From Paludibacteraceae bacterium (lineage in GTDB: Bacteria > Bacteroidota > Bacteroidia > Bacteroidales > Paludibacteraceae), in NCBI GenBank assembly GCA_017628395.1, contig JAGBZD010000023.1, positions 1-58,151 on the forward strand: a stretch of 58,151 nucleotides of DNA. The letters are read 5' to 3'. Position 1 is the stretch's first letter. Each line of letters starts with the position of its first letter. Shown piece after piece: positions 44,448 through 53,696 of this stretch. Made by a program: the position numbers and the translations under genes. The notes beneath the pieces were generated by a model that was not told the origin of the DNA, ran no database searches, and was given only the letters and a program-made list of their open reading frames with translations.

Positions 44448-45488
44448 GTGATTTTGAATCTATCGCTGATACATAATAGGTTATCTCTTTGGTACGAACA
44501 GCACCATCGCGTGCTACCATGGCGTGATACGACAGACCCCTATTGCATATGGGTTTCTGAGATTATACTCCAACAAACGCGTGTCAATCAAGGACTTGAA
44601 TACTATCTCCGTTTTATTCAGAGATTCCCTGATATTCAGTCACTCGCAGAAGCAGAAGAAGCAGAGGTACTTCGCTATTGGCAAGGGTTAGGCTACTATT
44701 CTCGTGCAAGAAATATGCACCGAGCAGCTCAATTGGTTCTTGCTACCGATTGCAAGGTCTTTCACAATCCCTCCGCCCTATCTCCAGATCAGATTTACAA
44801 CCAACTCCTCTCGCTGCCAGGCATCGGAGAATACACTGCTGGTGCCATTGCTTCATTTGCATTCAATCTGCCCTACCCCGCATTAGACGGCAATGTCTAT
44901 CGCGTATTATCACGGCTCTACGACTGCGAGATAGCTTTTGATACCTCAGAGGGCAAAAAGCACTTTCATCAATTAGCCAATCAATTACTTGACCGCACCA
45001 ATCCTCGTCTCTACAACTCGGCTATCATGGAATTTGGTGCGCTACACTGCACCCCCACATCGCCCGATTGCAGTCAATGTCCCATACAAGAATGTTGTTT
45101 AGCGTATGCGCATCACACCGTAGAGTTCCTCCCCGTGCGCAAACCACGCACGCCCCTGCGCGAGCGATACCTTAATTATACAATCTACCTCAACAACCAA
45201 ATGCAAACCCTCATCTATCAACGCACAAATAATGACATTTGGAAGCATCTATACGAATTTCCTTTAATCGAAGACGATCATTTATTACCTATACCCGCCA
45301 ACACACCCAGCATAGACTTCACACACATATTATCACACCAACGCCTGCATGCGCGATTCCTAATAAAAAAGGTATCCGAGTTGCCTCAGTTACCTAATAC
45401 AATCACTATCCCTCTCTCCTCTCTGGACGATTACGCCCTCTCACGCCTTACTCTCCGCGCCCTCAATGCACTCGGATTGCAACTCTAA
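44448..45488 (+). CDS. mutY: A/G-specific adenine DNA glycosylase
   Basis: Removes adenine mispaired with 8-oxoguanine. The 346-aa protein has the HhH glycosylase core with catalytic Glu38 (WVSEIILQQTRV), the LPGIGEYTAG hairpin (122-131) and the catalytic Asp146 (LDGNVYR). The [4Fe-4S] loop is C-x6-C-x2-C-x5-C, and a C-terminal NUDIX-like domain recognises 8-oxoG (numbering from GTG 44448). No ATG exists near the start: GTG at 44448 or TTG at 44454 are the candidates. Alignment with the usual N-terminus favours a start in this short interval, giving a leaderless or nearly leaderless mRNA. Confidence 0.93.
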   Translation: MILNLSLIHNRLSLWYEQHHRVLPWRDTTDPYCIWVSEIILQQTRVNQGLEYYLRFIQRFPDIQSLAEAEEAEVLRYWQGLGYYSRARNMHRAAQLVLATDCKVFHNPSALSPDQIYNQLLSLPGIGEYTAGAIASFAFNLPYPALDGNVYRVLSRLYDCEIAFDTSEGKKHFHQLANQLLDRTNPRLYNSAIMEFGALHCTPTSPDCSQCPIQECCLAYAHHTVEFLPVRKPRTPLRERYLNYTIYLNNQMQTLIYQRTNNDIWKHLYEFPLIEDDHLLPIPANTPSIDFTHILSHQRLHARFLIKKVSELPQLPNTITIPLSSLDDYALSRLTLRALNALGLQL

Positions 45489-45519
45489 ACCCGCTTTAAG
45501 GAATAAAAAATCATTAAAG

Positions 45520-45551
45520 TTTGCATATTTCATAAAAAAGTTGTATCTTTG
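45520..45551 (+). promoter_or_regulatory. Promoter of the lysS-gpsA-pgi operon
   Basis: TTTG at 45520-45523, 20 nt, TATCTTTG at 45544-45551; leader of about 58 nt to the ATG at 45614. Confidence 0.87.
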
Positions 45552-45613
45552 CAGCCGAAATTGGGTAATAGTGCAATTTTGCAGTTTTGAAAATTAAGTA
45601 TATAGAAAAAGAT

Positions 45614-47176
45614 ATGGAACTTTCTGAACAAGAATTAGTACGCAGACAAAGTCTGCAAACCATGCGTGATATGGGCATTAACCCATATCCTGCAGATGAG
45701 TATGTAGTAACTGGTTACTCTACGGATATTAAAGCTTCGTTCGTAGATATTAATCCAGAAAATAACGAAACAACGGATGCCCCTTGGTACACAGGAAAAC
45801 CTGTGCGTATTGCAGGTCGCCTAATGTCACGCCGCATCATGGGAAAAGCATCTTTTATTGAATTACAAGACTCAAAAGGTCGCATCCAAGTATATGTTTC
45901 GAGAGATGACATTCAAGCGCCTACCCCTGAAGGCGAGACTGCCACAACGATTGAGCAGCAAATGTACAATATTGTCTTCAAAAAATTGCTGGACATCGGT
46001 GATTTCATTGGCATTGAGGGCTTTGTTTTCCGTACTCAAATGGGCGAGATCTCTGTGCATGCTAAGAAATTAACTGTTTTGGCAAAAAGTTTGAAGCCGC
46101 TGCCTATTGTTAAATACAAAGACGGTGTTGCATACGATGGTTTTACTGATCCAGAGCAACGCTATCGTCAGCGTTATGTAGATTTGGTGGTAAACGAAGG
46201 TGTTAAAGATGTGTTCTTGAAGCGTTCTACTATCGTTCGTACCATGCGTCAAGTGTTTGACGAGGCTGGTTATACCGAAGTGGAAACACCTATGCTGCAA
46301 GCTATTGCAGGCGGAGCATCGGCTCGTCCGTTCATCACTCATCACAATGCGTTGGATGTGGATATGTACATGCGTATCGCTACCGAGTTGTATCTCAAAC
46401 GATTGATCGTAGGCGGTTTTGAGGGCGTGTATGAGATTGGTCGCAACTTCCGCAACGAAGGCATGGATCGCAGCCACAACCCTGAATTTACATGCATGGA
46501 GTTGTATGTATCTTACAAAGACTACAATTGGATGATGTCCTTCACCGAGCAATTATTGGAGAAAATTGCCATTGCTGTAAATGGTACAACAGAAGTGAAG
46601 ATAGGCGATCATATTGTGGATTTCAAGGCACCATATCGCCGCCTTCCTATTTTGGAAGCAATCCAAGAAAAAACGGGCTACGACCTCAGCAACATGAGTG
46701 AAGATGAAATTCGTGTGATTGCAAAGAAATATGGCGTAGAAGATACCGACAAGATGGGACGCGGAAAACTCATTGATGAGATCTTTGGAGAAACTTGTGA
46801 GGGTAGTTTTATTCAACCTACTTTTATCACCGACTATCCAGTAGAAATGTCACCACTCACCAAGATGCATCGTAGCAAAGCAGGATTAACCGAACGCTTC
46901 GAGTTGATGGTCAATGGTAAAGAGTTGGCAAATGCATACAGCGAGCTCAACGATCCTATTGATCAATACAATCGTTTTGTAGAGCAAATGAAGTTGGCAG
47001 ACAAAGGTGATGATGAAGCGATGGTGATTGATCATGACTTTATGCGCGCATTGGAGTATGGTATGCCACCTACATCGGGTATTGGTATTGGCATTGACCG
47101 TCTGGCAATACTCATGACAGGACAGCCATCTATTCAAGAAGTGCTCTTGTTCCCTACAATGAAACCCGAAAAATAA
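45614..47176 (+). CDS. lysS: Lysyl-tRNA synthetase (class II)
   Basis: Charges tRNA-Lys. The 520-aa protein has an N-terminal OB-fold anticodon-binding domain (VRIAGRLMSRRIMGKASFIELQD) and class II motifs: motif 2 FRNEGMDRSHNPEFTCMELY and motif 3 GIGIGIDRLAILMTG. The open frame begins at a TTG (45587), but MELSEQELVRRQS at 45614 is the normal start. First gene of a run with gpsA, pgi and the DnaJ-domain gene, a common order in Bacteroidales. Confidence 0.97.
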   Translation: MELSEQELVRRQSLQTMRDMGINPYPADEYVVTGYSTDIKASFVDINPENNETTDAPWYTGKPVRIAGRLMSRRIMGKASFIELQDSKGRIQVYVSRDDIQAPTPEGETATTIEQQMYNIVFKKLLDIGDFIGIEGFVFRTQMGEISVHAKKLTVLAKSLKPLPIVKYKDGVAYDGFTDPEQRYRQRYVDLVVNEGVKDVFLKRSTIVRTMRQVFDEAGYTEVETPMLQAIAGGASARPFITHHNALDVDMYMRIATELYLKRLIVGGFEGVYEIGRNFRNEGMDRSHNPEFTCMELYVSYKDYNWMMSFTEQLLEKIAIAVNGTTEVKIGDHIVDFKAPYRRLPILEAIQEKTGYDLSNMSEDEIRVIAKKYGVEDTDKMGRGKLIDEIFGETCEGSFIQPTFITDYPVEMSPLTKMHRSKAGLTERFELMVNGKELANAYSELNDPIDQYNRFVEQMKLADKGDDEAMVIDHDFMRALEYGMPPTSGIGIGIDRLAILMTGQPSIQEVLLFPTMKPEK

Positions 47177-47180
47177 TTAT

Positions 47181-48164
47181 ATGAAAGTAGCTATACTCGG
47201 TTCTGGAAGTTGGGCGACAGCCCTTGCTAAAATTATACTTAGTAATGTTGAAGAAATCAATTGGTATATCCGCAAACAGGAAACCATTGATGAATTTATA
47301 GAGAACAGACGCAACCCCAACCATTTGGAGTGGGCATATTTTGACACGACCAAAATTTATTTCTCCACGAATATTAACGAGGTTATTGATTTGTCAGATA
47401 CCATTGTCTTGGCAATTCCATCTCCTTATGTTAAGGCATGCTTGGATGAAATAAGTATTGATATTTCTCACAAGAAAATCATCTCTGCTGTCAAAGGTAT
47501 GATTCCTGATGAGAACATACTCATCACCGATTATCTGCACGATCATTATGGTATTCCTGAAGAACAATTGGGTATTATTGCAGGGCCATGTCATGCTGAA
47601 GAAATAGCGCTTGAACGATTGAGTTATCTCACTATTGGTTGCACCGATATCAATCAAGCCAAGACTTGGAGCGAGTTGTTTACCAACAAGTATGTGCATA
47701 TTACTCTCAGCAACGATGTCGTAGGACTTGAATATTCCAGTGTAATGAAGAATATCTATGCCATTGCAGCGGGTATGTGTACCAGCCTACGCTATGGTGA
47801 TAATTTTCAGGCTGTACTTCTCACCAATGCCATGCACGAGATTATGCGTTTCGCACAAGCCACATCAGATATCCCACGCGACATTACCAATAGTGGTTAT
47901 CTTGGTGATGTGCTGGTGACAGCATATTCTAATTTCTCGCGCAATCGACAGTTTGGGCAAATGATTGGTATGGGCTACTCTGTCAAAGCTGCGCAAACAG
48001 AAATGGAGATGATAGCAGAAGGCTATTATGGAACCAAAGCCATTTACATGGTCAATAAGAAATATGGTGTGGACTTACCTATCGTAGATGCTATGTACCA
48101 AATACTCTACAATCGCAAGTCGCCCAAAACAACCATTAAAGAATTAACACAAAAATTTCAATAA
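47181..48164 (+). CDS. gpsA: Glycerol-3-phosphate dehydrogenase [NAD(P)+]
   Basis: Makes sn-glycerol-3-phosphate for phospholipids. The 327-aa protein has a Rossmann start [15 protein letters not shown], then [10 protein letters not shown] and the catalytic-lysine region [15 protein letters not shown]. It is 4 nt from lysS and 11 nt from pgi. Its product is the ultimate substrate of PlsC-type enzymes such as the one at 39444. Confidence 0.96.
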   Translation: MKVAILGSGSWATALAKIILSNVEEINWYIRKQETIDEFIENRRNPNHLEWAYFDTTKIYFSTNINEVIDLSDTIVLAIPSPYVKACLDEISIDISHKKIISAVKGMIPDENILITDYLHDHYGIPEEQLGIIAGPCHAEEIALERLSYLTIGCTDINQAKTWSELFTNKYVHITLSNDVVGLEYSSVMKNIYAIAAGMCTSLRYGDNFQAVLLTNAMHEIMRFAQATSDIPRDITNSGYLGDVLVTAYSNFSRNRQFGQMIGMGYSVKAAQTEMEMIAEGYYGTKAIYMVNKKYGVDLPIVDAMYQILYNRKSPKTTIKELTQKFQ

Positions 48165-48175
48165 AAACAAAAAAA

Positions 48176-49504
48176 ATGAAAGATATTCAATTTTCTTATG
48201 GTCAAGCAGTGACCTCTGACGCTGTTGCTGCATACAAACAACAAATTGCTGTTGCACAAGATCAATTAGTAAACGGAACTGGATTGGGTAATGATTTTCT
48301 TGGTTGGATGAACCTTCCTGCAGATATCCGTCCACAACTCGAAGATATTCAAGCTACTGCCAACTTACTGCGCAAGGAGTGCGAGGTGATTGTCTGCATT
48401 GGTATTGGTGGTTCATACCTCGGTGCCAAAGCGGTTATTGATGCCTTGACCAGTAATTTTGCATGGCTCGAAGGCGAAAAACCTGCTATCGTCTATGCAG
48501 GACAAAACATCGGCGAGGACTACCTCTACGAATTGCAATCGCTATTGAAGAATAAGAAGTTCGGTATTATCAGTATTTCTAAGTCAGGTACCACCACCGA
48601 ACCAGCCCTTGCTTTCCGTCTCTTGAAGACCCAACTTGAAGAGCAACAAGGCAAAGAGGCTGCTAAGCAACTCATCGTTTGCATCACCGATGCCAAGAAA
48701 GGTGCGCTCCGCACATTGGCAACACAAGAGGGATACAAGACTTTTGTTATTGAGGACAACATTGGTGGTCGTTTCTCCGTACTCTCTCCTGTGGGACTGC
48801 TGCCTATCGCTTGTGCAGGTCTTGATATCAACGCACTCATTGATGGAGCAGAGCGCATGATGAATGTATGCGGTATTGACACTCCATTCGAAGAGAACCC
48901 TGCAGCCATCTATGCAGCAGCACGCAATAGCCTCTACCAAGAACAAGGCAAGAAGATTGAAATGCTCGTCAATTACCATCCTAAACTCCATAATGTTAGC
49001 GAATGGTGGAAACAACTCTATGGTGAATCTGAAGGCAAAGACAATAAGGGTATTTTCCCAGCCAGCGTGGACTTCACCACCGACCTCCACTCTATGGGAC
49101 AATACATCCAAGAAGGTGAACGCCACTTGTTTGAGACCGTTATTTCTGTGCTCGAACCTAACCACACTGTACCTTTCCCACACGACGATGCTAACCTCGA
49201 CGGACTCAACTTCTTGGCAGGCAAACGCGTGGACGAGGTGAACAAGATGGCAGAACTCGGCACAATGATTGCACACATTGATGGTGGCGTGCCAAACATG
49301 AAGATTACATTGCCTAAGCTCAACGAGTACTACATTGGTCAATTGCTCTATTTCTTTGAGCGTGCATGTGGTATCTCTGGTTATTTGTTGGGTGTGAATC
49401 CATTCAACCAACCAGGCGTAGAGGCATACAAGAAGAACATGTTTGCTCTGCTTGACAAACCTGGTTACGAAGCAGAATCAGCAGCTATCAAAGCCCGTTT
49501 ATAA
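48176..49504 (+). CDS. pgi: Glucose-6-phosphate isomerase
   Basis: Interconverts glucose-6-phosphate and fructose-6-phosphate. The 442-aa bacterial-type enzyme has [12 protein letters not shown], the phosphate-binding [27 protein letters not shown] and [14 protein letters not shown]. The preceding gap is A-rich (AAACAAAAAAAATG). Its stop shares one base with the next start (TAATG). Confidence 0.97.
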   Translation: MKDIQFSYGQAVTSDAVAAYKQQIAVAQDQLVNGTGLGNDFLGWMNLPADIRPQLEDIQATANLLRKECEVIVCIGIGGSYLGAKAVIDALTSNFAWLEGEKPAIVYAGQNIGEDYLYELQSLLKNKKFGIISISKSGTTTEPALAFRLLKTQLEEQQGKEAAKQLIVCITDAKKGALRTLATQEGYKTFVIEDNIGGRFSVLSPVGLLPIACAGLDINALIDGAERMMNVCGIDTPFEENPAAIYAAARNSLYQEQGKKIEMLVNYHPKLHNVSEWWKQLYGESEGKDNKGIFPASVDFTTDLHSMGQYIQEGERHLFETVISVLEPNHTVPFPHDDANLDGLNFLAGKRVDEVNKMAELGTMIAHIDGGVPNMKITLPKLNEYYIGQLLYFFERACGISGYLLGVNPFNQPGVEAYKKNMFALLDKPGYEAESAAIKARL

Positions 49505-50250
49505 TGTCGGCTGGTAAATGGATATTAGGCGGACTGGGATTCGTTTTAGGTGGACCGATTGGCGCTCTGATTGGAGCGTTAATCGGTTCTGCCTTTGACG
49601 GAGCCAGCAGCGAATGGAAAACAGAGGAAACACCGAAAAACCATTCCTCACGCAAGCGTTCTACCCAAGGCGACATTAGTGTATCTATCATCGTCTTGAT
49701 TGCATGTGTCATTAAGGCAGACGGTCGTGTCCTTAAATCTGAGATTGCGTTTGTCAAGCCTTTTCTTGTACGCACTTTCGGCGAAGCGGGTGCCAAACAA
49801 GCGCTACAATTGCTCAAACAACTATTAGAGCAGAACATTGATCCCATTGCTGTATCGCAACAAATACGATCAAATGTCAACTATTCTGTTCGTTTAGAAT
49901 TGCTCAATCTACTACTCAACATTGCCAAAGCCGATGGCGAAGTTGTAGAGGTTGAAACCAAGATCATTGAGCAGATTGCCACCCATATGGGTATTGCTAA
50001 TGCCGATTATCAATCCCTACTCTCGCTCTATCACAAGCATACGGATGCCAATTGGGCATACACGGCATTGGAGATTGAACCCACGGCTACCGATGATGAG
50101 GTGAAGAAGGCATACCGCCGTATGGCGATGAAGTATCACCCTGATAAAGTGGCAAATGCAGGCGAAAACATTCGCCAACAAGCCACCGATAAGTTCCGCT
50201 CCATCAACGATGCATACGAGCATATCAAAGCTCAGCGAGGAATGAAATAG
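49504..50250 (+). CDS. TerB-like/J-domain protein (DjlA-like)
   Basis: A 248-aa protein: a glycine-zipper hydrophobic N-terminus (residues 6-30, LGGLGFVLGGPIGALIGALIGSAF) that may insert in the membrane, a TerB-like helical domain (about 60-175, with AKADGEVVEVETKIIEQIA) and a C-terminal J-domain with His212-Pro213-Asp214. The layout matches DjlA-type membrane co-chaperones that stimulate DnaK. Translation is coupled to pgi through the TAATG overlap. Confidence 0.9.
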   Translation: MSAGKWILGGLGFVLGGPIGALIGALIGSAFDGASSEWKTEETPKNHSSRKRSTQGDISVSIIVLIACVIKADGRVLKSEIAFVKPFLVRTFGEAGAKQALQLLKQLLEQNIDPIAVSQQIRSNVNYSVRLELLNLLLNIAKADGEVVEVETKIIEQIATHMGIANADYQSLLSLYHKHTDANWAYTALEIEPTATDDEVKKAYRRMAMKYHPDKVANAGENIRQQATDKFRSINDAYEHIKAQRGMK

Positions 50251-50274
50251 TCCATTGTCCAATCGTTAATTGCA

Positions 50275-50745
50275 ATGACCACCACCCTTCTCTTCGTCGG
50301 CAAAACCACCGACCCGCACATAGAAGCACTCTGTCAAGCCTACCTCAAGCGCCTGACGCACTATTTGCCATTGAAGGTGGTCATCATTCCTGAATTACGC
50401 AATACCAAGGCGCTCACCCCAGAGCAGCAGAAGCAAGCCGAAGGCGAACTCATCTTGCGCGCTGTGCCACCAACAGCCGAACTCATCTTATTGGACGAAC
50501 ATGGACGCGAGTATCGCTCCATTGAGTTTGCACAAACAATGCAAAAAAAGATGTCATCAGGTCGCGACATCTTCTTTGCCATAGGTGGTCCCTATGGTTT
50601 TTCTCCTGCGATGTACGACCGCGCGAATGGCAAAATCTCACTTAGCCAAATGACCTTTTCGCATCAAATGGTGCGCCTTTTTCTCATCGAGCAGATATAC
50701 CGAGCTATGACTATCCTCCGTGGTGAACCCTATCACCACGAATGA
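50275..50745 (+). CDS. rlmH: 23S rRNA (pseudouridine-1915-N3)-methyltransferase
   Basis: SPOUT methyltransferase of 156 aa that modifies helix 69 of the large subunit. The C-terminal knot contains IGGPYGFS (103-110) and the conserved LSQMTFSHQMVRLFLIEQIYRAMTI. Standard length for the family. It follows the J-domain gene after 24 nt, so it may be part of the same transcript. Confidence 0.96.
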   Translation: MTTTLLFVGKTTDPHIEALCQAYLKRLTHYLPLKVVIIPELRNTKALTPEQQKQAEGELILRAVPPTAELILLDEHGREYRSIEFAQTMQKKMSSGRDIFFAIGGPYGFSPAMYDRANGKISLSQMTFSHQMVRLFLIEQIYRAMTILRGEPYHHE

Positions 50746-50822
50746 TACCAAACGCTCGTTTGAACAAACTGTGGCACGCTATTTGCGGCAGTATTTTTAT
50801 ATACCTATAAAACGAATACCAT

Positions 50823-52229
50823 ATGCTCATTCAATTTCTTGGCGCTGCAGGCGAGGTGACAGGCAGCAAACACCTCATCACGACCGATTCGGGCAAGACC
50901 ATTTTGCTCGATTGTGGTATGTATCAAGGCAAAGGTATGGAGACCGATGCCGCCAACCGCGAACTGGGATTCGACCCCAAAGATATTCACTATCTGCTAC
51001 TCTCGCATGCACATATCGACCACTCGGGTCTTATACCTTATATATATAGTCTTGGTTTTCGCGGTAAGATCTTCTGCACGCCCGCCACGCGCGACTTATG
51101 CGAACTCATGCTGCAAGACACGGCTTTCATTCAGGAGCAGGATGTGCGTTGGTACAACAAGAAGATGCACCGCCAACACAAGCCCACTATCAAACCGCTC
51201 TTCGACACCCACCACGCGCAGCAGGTGATGAAGCTCTTCCGCACGGTGGACTACAACACCACTTATCGCATTGATAATGAGATTAGTTTTCAGTTCATCA
51301 ACTCGGGGCATATGCTCGGATCTGCCATTATCCATCTCTCTATCCAAGAGCACAACGAGGTCAAACGCATTGCCTATACGGGCGACATCGGGCGACTGCA
51401 TAGCCATATATTGAGCACACCTCAACCCTTCCCACAATGCGACTACCTCATCTGCGAGTCCACCTACGGCGACCGCCTGCACGATGACGAACTCGTATCC
51501 GAAGAACAACTGCTCGGCGTGGTGGAGGAGACCTGTATGTATAAGAAGGGCAAGCTGCTCATTCCGTCTTTTTCGGTGGGCAGAACGCAGGAGATTGTGT
51601 ATGTTCTTAACCAGTTGTATAACGACGGACGCCTCGAACGCGTACCCGTGTATGTGGACTCGCCGCTCTCTGCCAATGCTACTGAGATTTTCCGCCGCTA
51701 TGCGGATACGCTCAACGAGCAGGTGCGCGACACCTTGCGCTTCGATCCCGACCCATTTGGTTTTAATATGCTGCGCTATATCACCGATGTGCAGCAGTCC
51801 AAAGCACTCAACCGCAGCGAGCAACCTTGTATTGTTATTTCGTCGTCGGGTATGTTGGAGGCGGGGCGTATCAAGCACCATGTATCGAATCATATTGACG
51901 ACCCTACGACAACGATTCTCATCGTCGGTTATTGTACGCCTACTTCATTGGGGGCGCGTATTCAAGACCCCAAGTTGCGCTTTGTGAGTATCTTTGGTTA
52001 CGACCACCGTATCCGCGCACAAGTGACTAAGATTGAGGGCTTTTCGGGTCATGGCGATTATAGCGAGATGATTCAGTATTTCACGGCAAGCCAAGATGTG
52101 AAAGCTATTAAGAAGACTTTTATTGTCCACGGCGAGAGCAGTGCTCAAGAGGCAATGAAAGACCACCTCTATGAAGCAGGATTCAGAAACATTCACATCC
52201 CCCAGAAAGGCGCAAGTGTAGTGCTCTGA
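50823..52229 (+). CDS. Metallo-beta-lactamase/beta-CASP ribonuclease-like protein
   Basis: A 468-aa protein with the zinc motif SHAHIDH (His62, His64, Asp66, His67) and further ligands in GHMLGS and GDIGR. A beta-CASP insertion follows (LIPSFSVGRTQEIVYVLNQL, YVDSPLSANATEIFRRY), then a C-terminal RNA-specificity (RMMBL) part with FSGHGDYSEM and IVHGE. Relatives are CPSF-73-type RNA nucleases. It is probably an endo- or exoribonuclease; targets unknown. The 77-nt gap upstream shows no consensus promoter. Confidence 0.92.
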   Translation: MLIQFLGAAGEVTGSKHLITTDSGKTILLDCGMYQGKGMETDAANRELGFDPKDIHYLLLSHAHIDHSGLIPYIYSLGFRGKIFCTPATRDLCELMLQDTAFIQEQDVRWYNKKMHRQHKPTIKPLFDTHHAQQVMKLFRTVDYNTTYRIDNEISFQFINSGHMLGSAIIHLSIQEHNEVKRIAYTGDIGRLHSHILSTPQPFPQCDYLICESTYGDRLHDDELVSEEQLLGVVEETCMYKKGKLLIPSFSVGRTQEIVYVLNQLYNDGRLERVPVYVDSPLSANATEIFRRYADTLNEQVRDTLRFDPDPFGFNMLRYITDVQQSKALNRSEQPCIVISSSGMLEAGRIKHHVSNHIDDPTTTILIVGYCTPTSLGARIQDPKLRFVSIFGYDHRIRAQVTKIEGFSGHGDYSEMIQYFTASQDVKAIKKTFIVHGESSAQEAMKDHLYEAGFRNIHIPQKGASVVL

Positions 52230-52451
52230 TTCGGATATTGGGTATTGGATAATGGATAATGAATAATGGATAATGGGTATTGGATATTAGAAATTGGTGG
52301 AGAATTTACAAAAAGTGCGTTTTATTAAGATTTCCCTCTCTTTTCCTTCTCTTATACCTTGCCTAATTCCACCGAGCGACGACCGAGAGAACTCCGAAGG
52401 AACTCCGACTCAACTCCCTGCCCTCCAAAAGTGCGTTTTGTTAAGATTGGG

Positions 52452-52535
52452 TTTCTAAAAAGGTTGATTCCATTCCTAAAAAGGTTGATTTGATTCCTAA
52501 AAAATTTGTCTCACTTCCTAAAAAGGTTGACTACT
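52452..52535. repeat. 4 x 21-bp tandem repeat inside R1 copy B
   Basis: Units begin at 52452, 52473, 52494 and 52515 with consensus TTCCTAAAAAGGTTGA plus a variable tail; unit 3 has diverged. The period is seven codons: on the minus strand one frame reads Ser-Thr-Phe-Leu-Gly repeats for about 23 codons between stops. It may be a relic of a heptad-repeat gene. Confidence 0.88.
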
Positions 52536-52612
52536 TTTCGGAAAAGCTTACCTAATGATTATGATCTCGTGCTCATTCGTGCATAGGCTTAATTCCCGCC
52601 ATTGGTTCAGTG

Positions 52613-52632
52613 CTCGGCGCTAGTTCGCCGAG
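52613..52632. repeat. Short GC-rich hairpin
   Basis: CTCGGCG (52613-52619) and CGCCGAG (52626-52632) pair perfectly around a 6-nt loop, just before the distal R1 arm. No T-run follows. Confidence 0.7.
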
Positions 52633-52701
52633 TAAATCCCCGCCTTTACACCCTACACTTTACACCTTCCACCAGAAAAATCACCCCAAAAAGCGATTTT
52701 T

Positions 52702-52733
52702 CTTGCACATCTCAAAAAAAAAGTGTAACTTTG
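52702..52733 (+). promoter_or_regulatory. Promoter of the DUF3791-DUF3990 operon
   Basis: CTTG at 52702-52705, 20 nt, TAACTTTG at 52726-52733; leader of about 20 nt to the ATG at 52759. Confidence 0.82.
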
Positions 52734-52758
52734 CGCCCAAATATCCAATAGATTTGAT

Positions 52759-52968
52759 ATGCGCAGCAACGAAATCTCATATTTCATCTCTTTTTGCATT
52801 GAGCAATACAAGCAAAAGCACCAACTGACAGGCGAGCAGGCAATGCTTGAACTGGACAAATATGGCGTATTGGAATATCTGGAGGAGTTTTATGAGGTAT
52901 TGCACACGCAAAGTGCGCAATGGATTGTAGAAGATATTGACAACTATATCAATCAGCGAAAACCATGA
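52759..52968 (+). CDS. DUF3791 domain protein
   Basis: A 69-aa all-helical protein matching DUF3791 (EISYFISFCIEQYKQKHQLTGEQAMLELDKYGVLEYLEEFYEVLHTQS). DUF3791 genes commonly neighbour DUF3990 genes, which suggests an antitoxin-like partner, but this is inferred from context. The stop overlaps the DUF3990 start by 4 nt (ATGA). First gene of a tight three-gene operon with its own promoter. Confidence 0.82.
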   Translation: MRSNEISYFISFCIEQYKQKHQLTGEQAMLELDKYGVLEYLEEFYEVLHTQSAQWIVEDIDNYINQRKP

Positions 52969-53450
52969 AAGTTTATCACGGCAGTTTAGAGTGTGTTGAT
53001 ACACCTGAGATTCGCGAACCTAATCGCACCCTTGATTATGGTAGCGGATTTTATACCACGACTTCGTATGAGCAAGCCGAGGAATGGGTGCGTAGAAAGA
53101 TGAAGGGCAACCGTGAAGCCAAAGGCTTTGTCAATGAATACGAATTGGACATAGATAAGTTGCAATCAGTTAAGTGCTTGCTCTTTGAATCTCCTACCGA
53201 CGAATGGATTGATTTCGTGATGAACAACCGCCTCAACAAGGACTTTGTACACGATTATGATATTGTATATGGTCCTGTAGCAAATGACCGTGTTTATACA
53301 TGCTTTGCCCTGTACGAAGGCGGATTGATGAGCAAACAAAACCTGCTTACAGAACTTAAGACATACGAACTCGTTGATCAATATTTGTTCCATACAGAAC
53401 ACGCATTGCAACTATTAACATTCATCCAAGCGCGCGAGATACTCTTATGA
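52965..53450 (+). CDS. DUF3990 domain protein (ADP-ribosyltransferase-like)
   Basis: A 161-aa protein of the DUF3990 family. The N-terminus KVYHGS (His5) and the YGSGFYTTTSYEQAEEW stretch (Gly26-Trp41) resemble the NAD-binding strands of ADP-ribosyltransferase-fold toxins (an H-Y-type start followed by GxGFYxTT). Candidate third-position acidic residues occur later but I cannot choose one. Enzymatic activity is inferred, not shown. It sits between two small genes, overlapping each by 4 nt, like a toxin locked to its partners. Confidence 0.78.
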   Translation: MKVYHGSLECVDTPEIREPNRTLDYGSGFYTTTSYEQAEEWVRRKMKGNREAKGFVNEYELDIDKLQSVKCLLFESPTDEWIDFVMNNRLNKDFVHDYDIVYGPVANDRVYTCFALYEGGLMSKQNLLTELKTYELVDQYLFHTEHALQLLTFIQAREILL

Positions 53451-53665
53451 CCGAAGTGACCCAAAATAATTTGCATTTGCTTTTACCTTCCAAAGTGAGT
53501 TGGTTGGCAGACATGTTGTGTGCAGAGAAGCACATTAGTGTCATTGAAGCCACGCGCTTGATATATTCTTCTGATATGTACAAACAATTGGAGCAAGAAA
53601 GCACCAAACGCTGGCACGAAGGTCCTGTCGCTTTGTACCAAGAATGGATGAATAGCAAAAATTAG
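53447..53665 (+). CDS. Small helical protein, third gene of the DUF3990 module
   Basis: A 72-aa protein of predicted helices (VSWLADMLCAEKHISVIEATRLIYSSDMYKQLEQES), compatible with a second DUF3791-like or other antitoxin-type partner; not assigned to a family with confidence. It starts 4 nt before the DUF3990 stop and ends 31 nt before the TPR gene. Confidence 0.7.
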   Translation: MTEVTQNNLHLLLPSKVSWLADMLCAEKHISVIEATRLIYSSDMYKQLEQESTKRWHEGPVALYQEWMNSKN

Positions 53666-53696
53666 CATCTATATTTTATTCAATAAAACGAAATAA

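Larger units (their letters stand above)
52311..52667 (+). repeat. Dispersed repeat R1, copy B (interrupted)
   Basis: The proximal part, 52311-52447, shares CTTATACCTT, ACCGAG, CTCAACTCCCTG and AAAAGTGCGTTTTGTTAA with copy A in the same order but opposite strand. A second AAAAGTGCGTTTTATTAA at 52311 makes a flanking direct repeat. The distal CCCGCCTTTACAC/CTTTACACCTT arm is at 52638-52667. About 190 nt that copy A lacks lie between the two parts. Confidence 0.85.
52230..52758. other. Intergenic: repeat-rich 530-nt gap
   Basis: No gene. From left to right it holds a degenerate ATTGGATAATGG repeat (52235-52295), dispersed repeat R1 copy B (52311-52447 plus the distal arm at 52638-52667), a 4 x 21-bp tandem repeat, a 7-bp hairpin (52613-52632) and the promoter of the DUF3791 operon. 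Confidence 0.85.

Noticed and set aside
52452-52535. CRISPR array
   Set aside because: Units are 21 bp in direct contact without spacers, so it is a plain tandem repeat.
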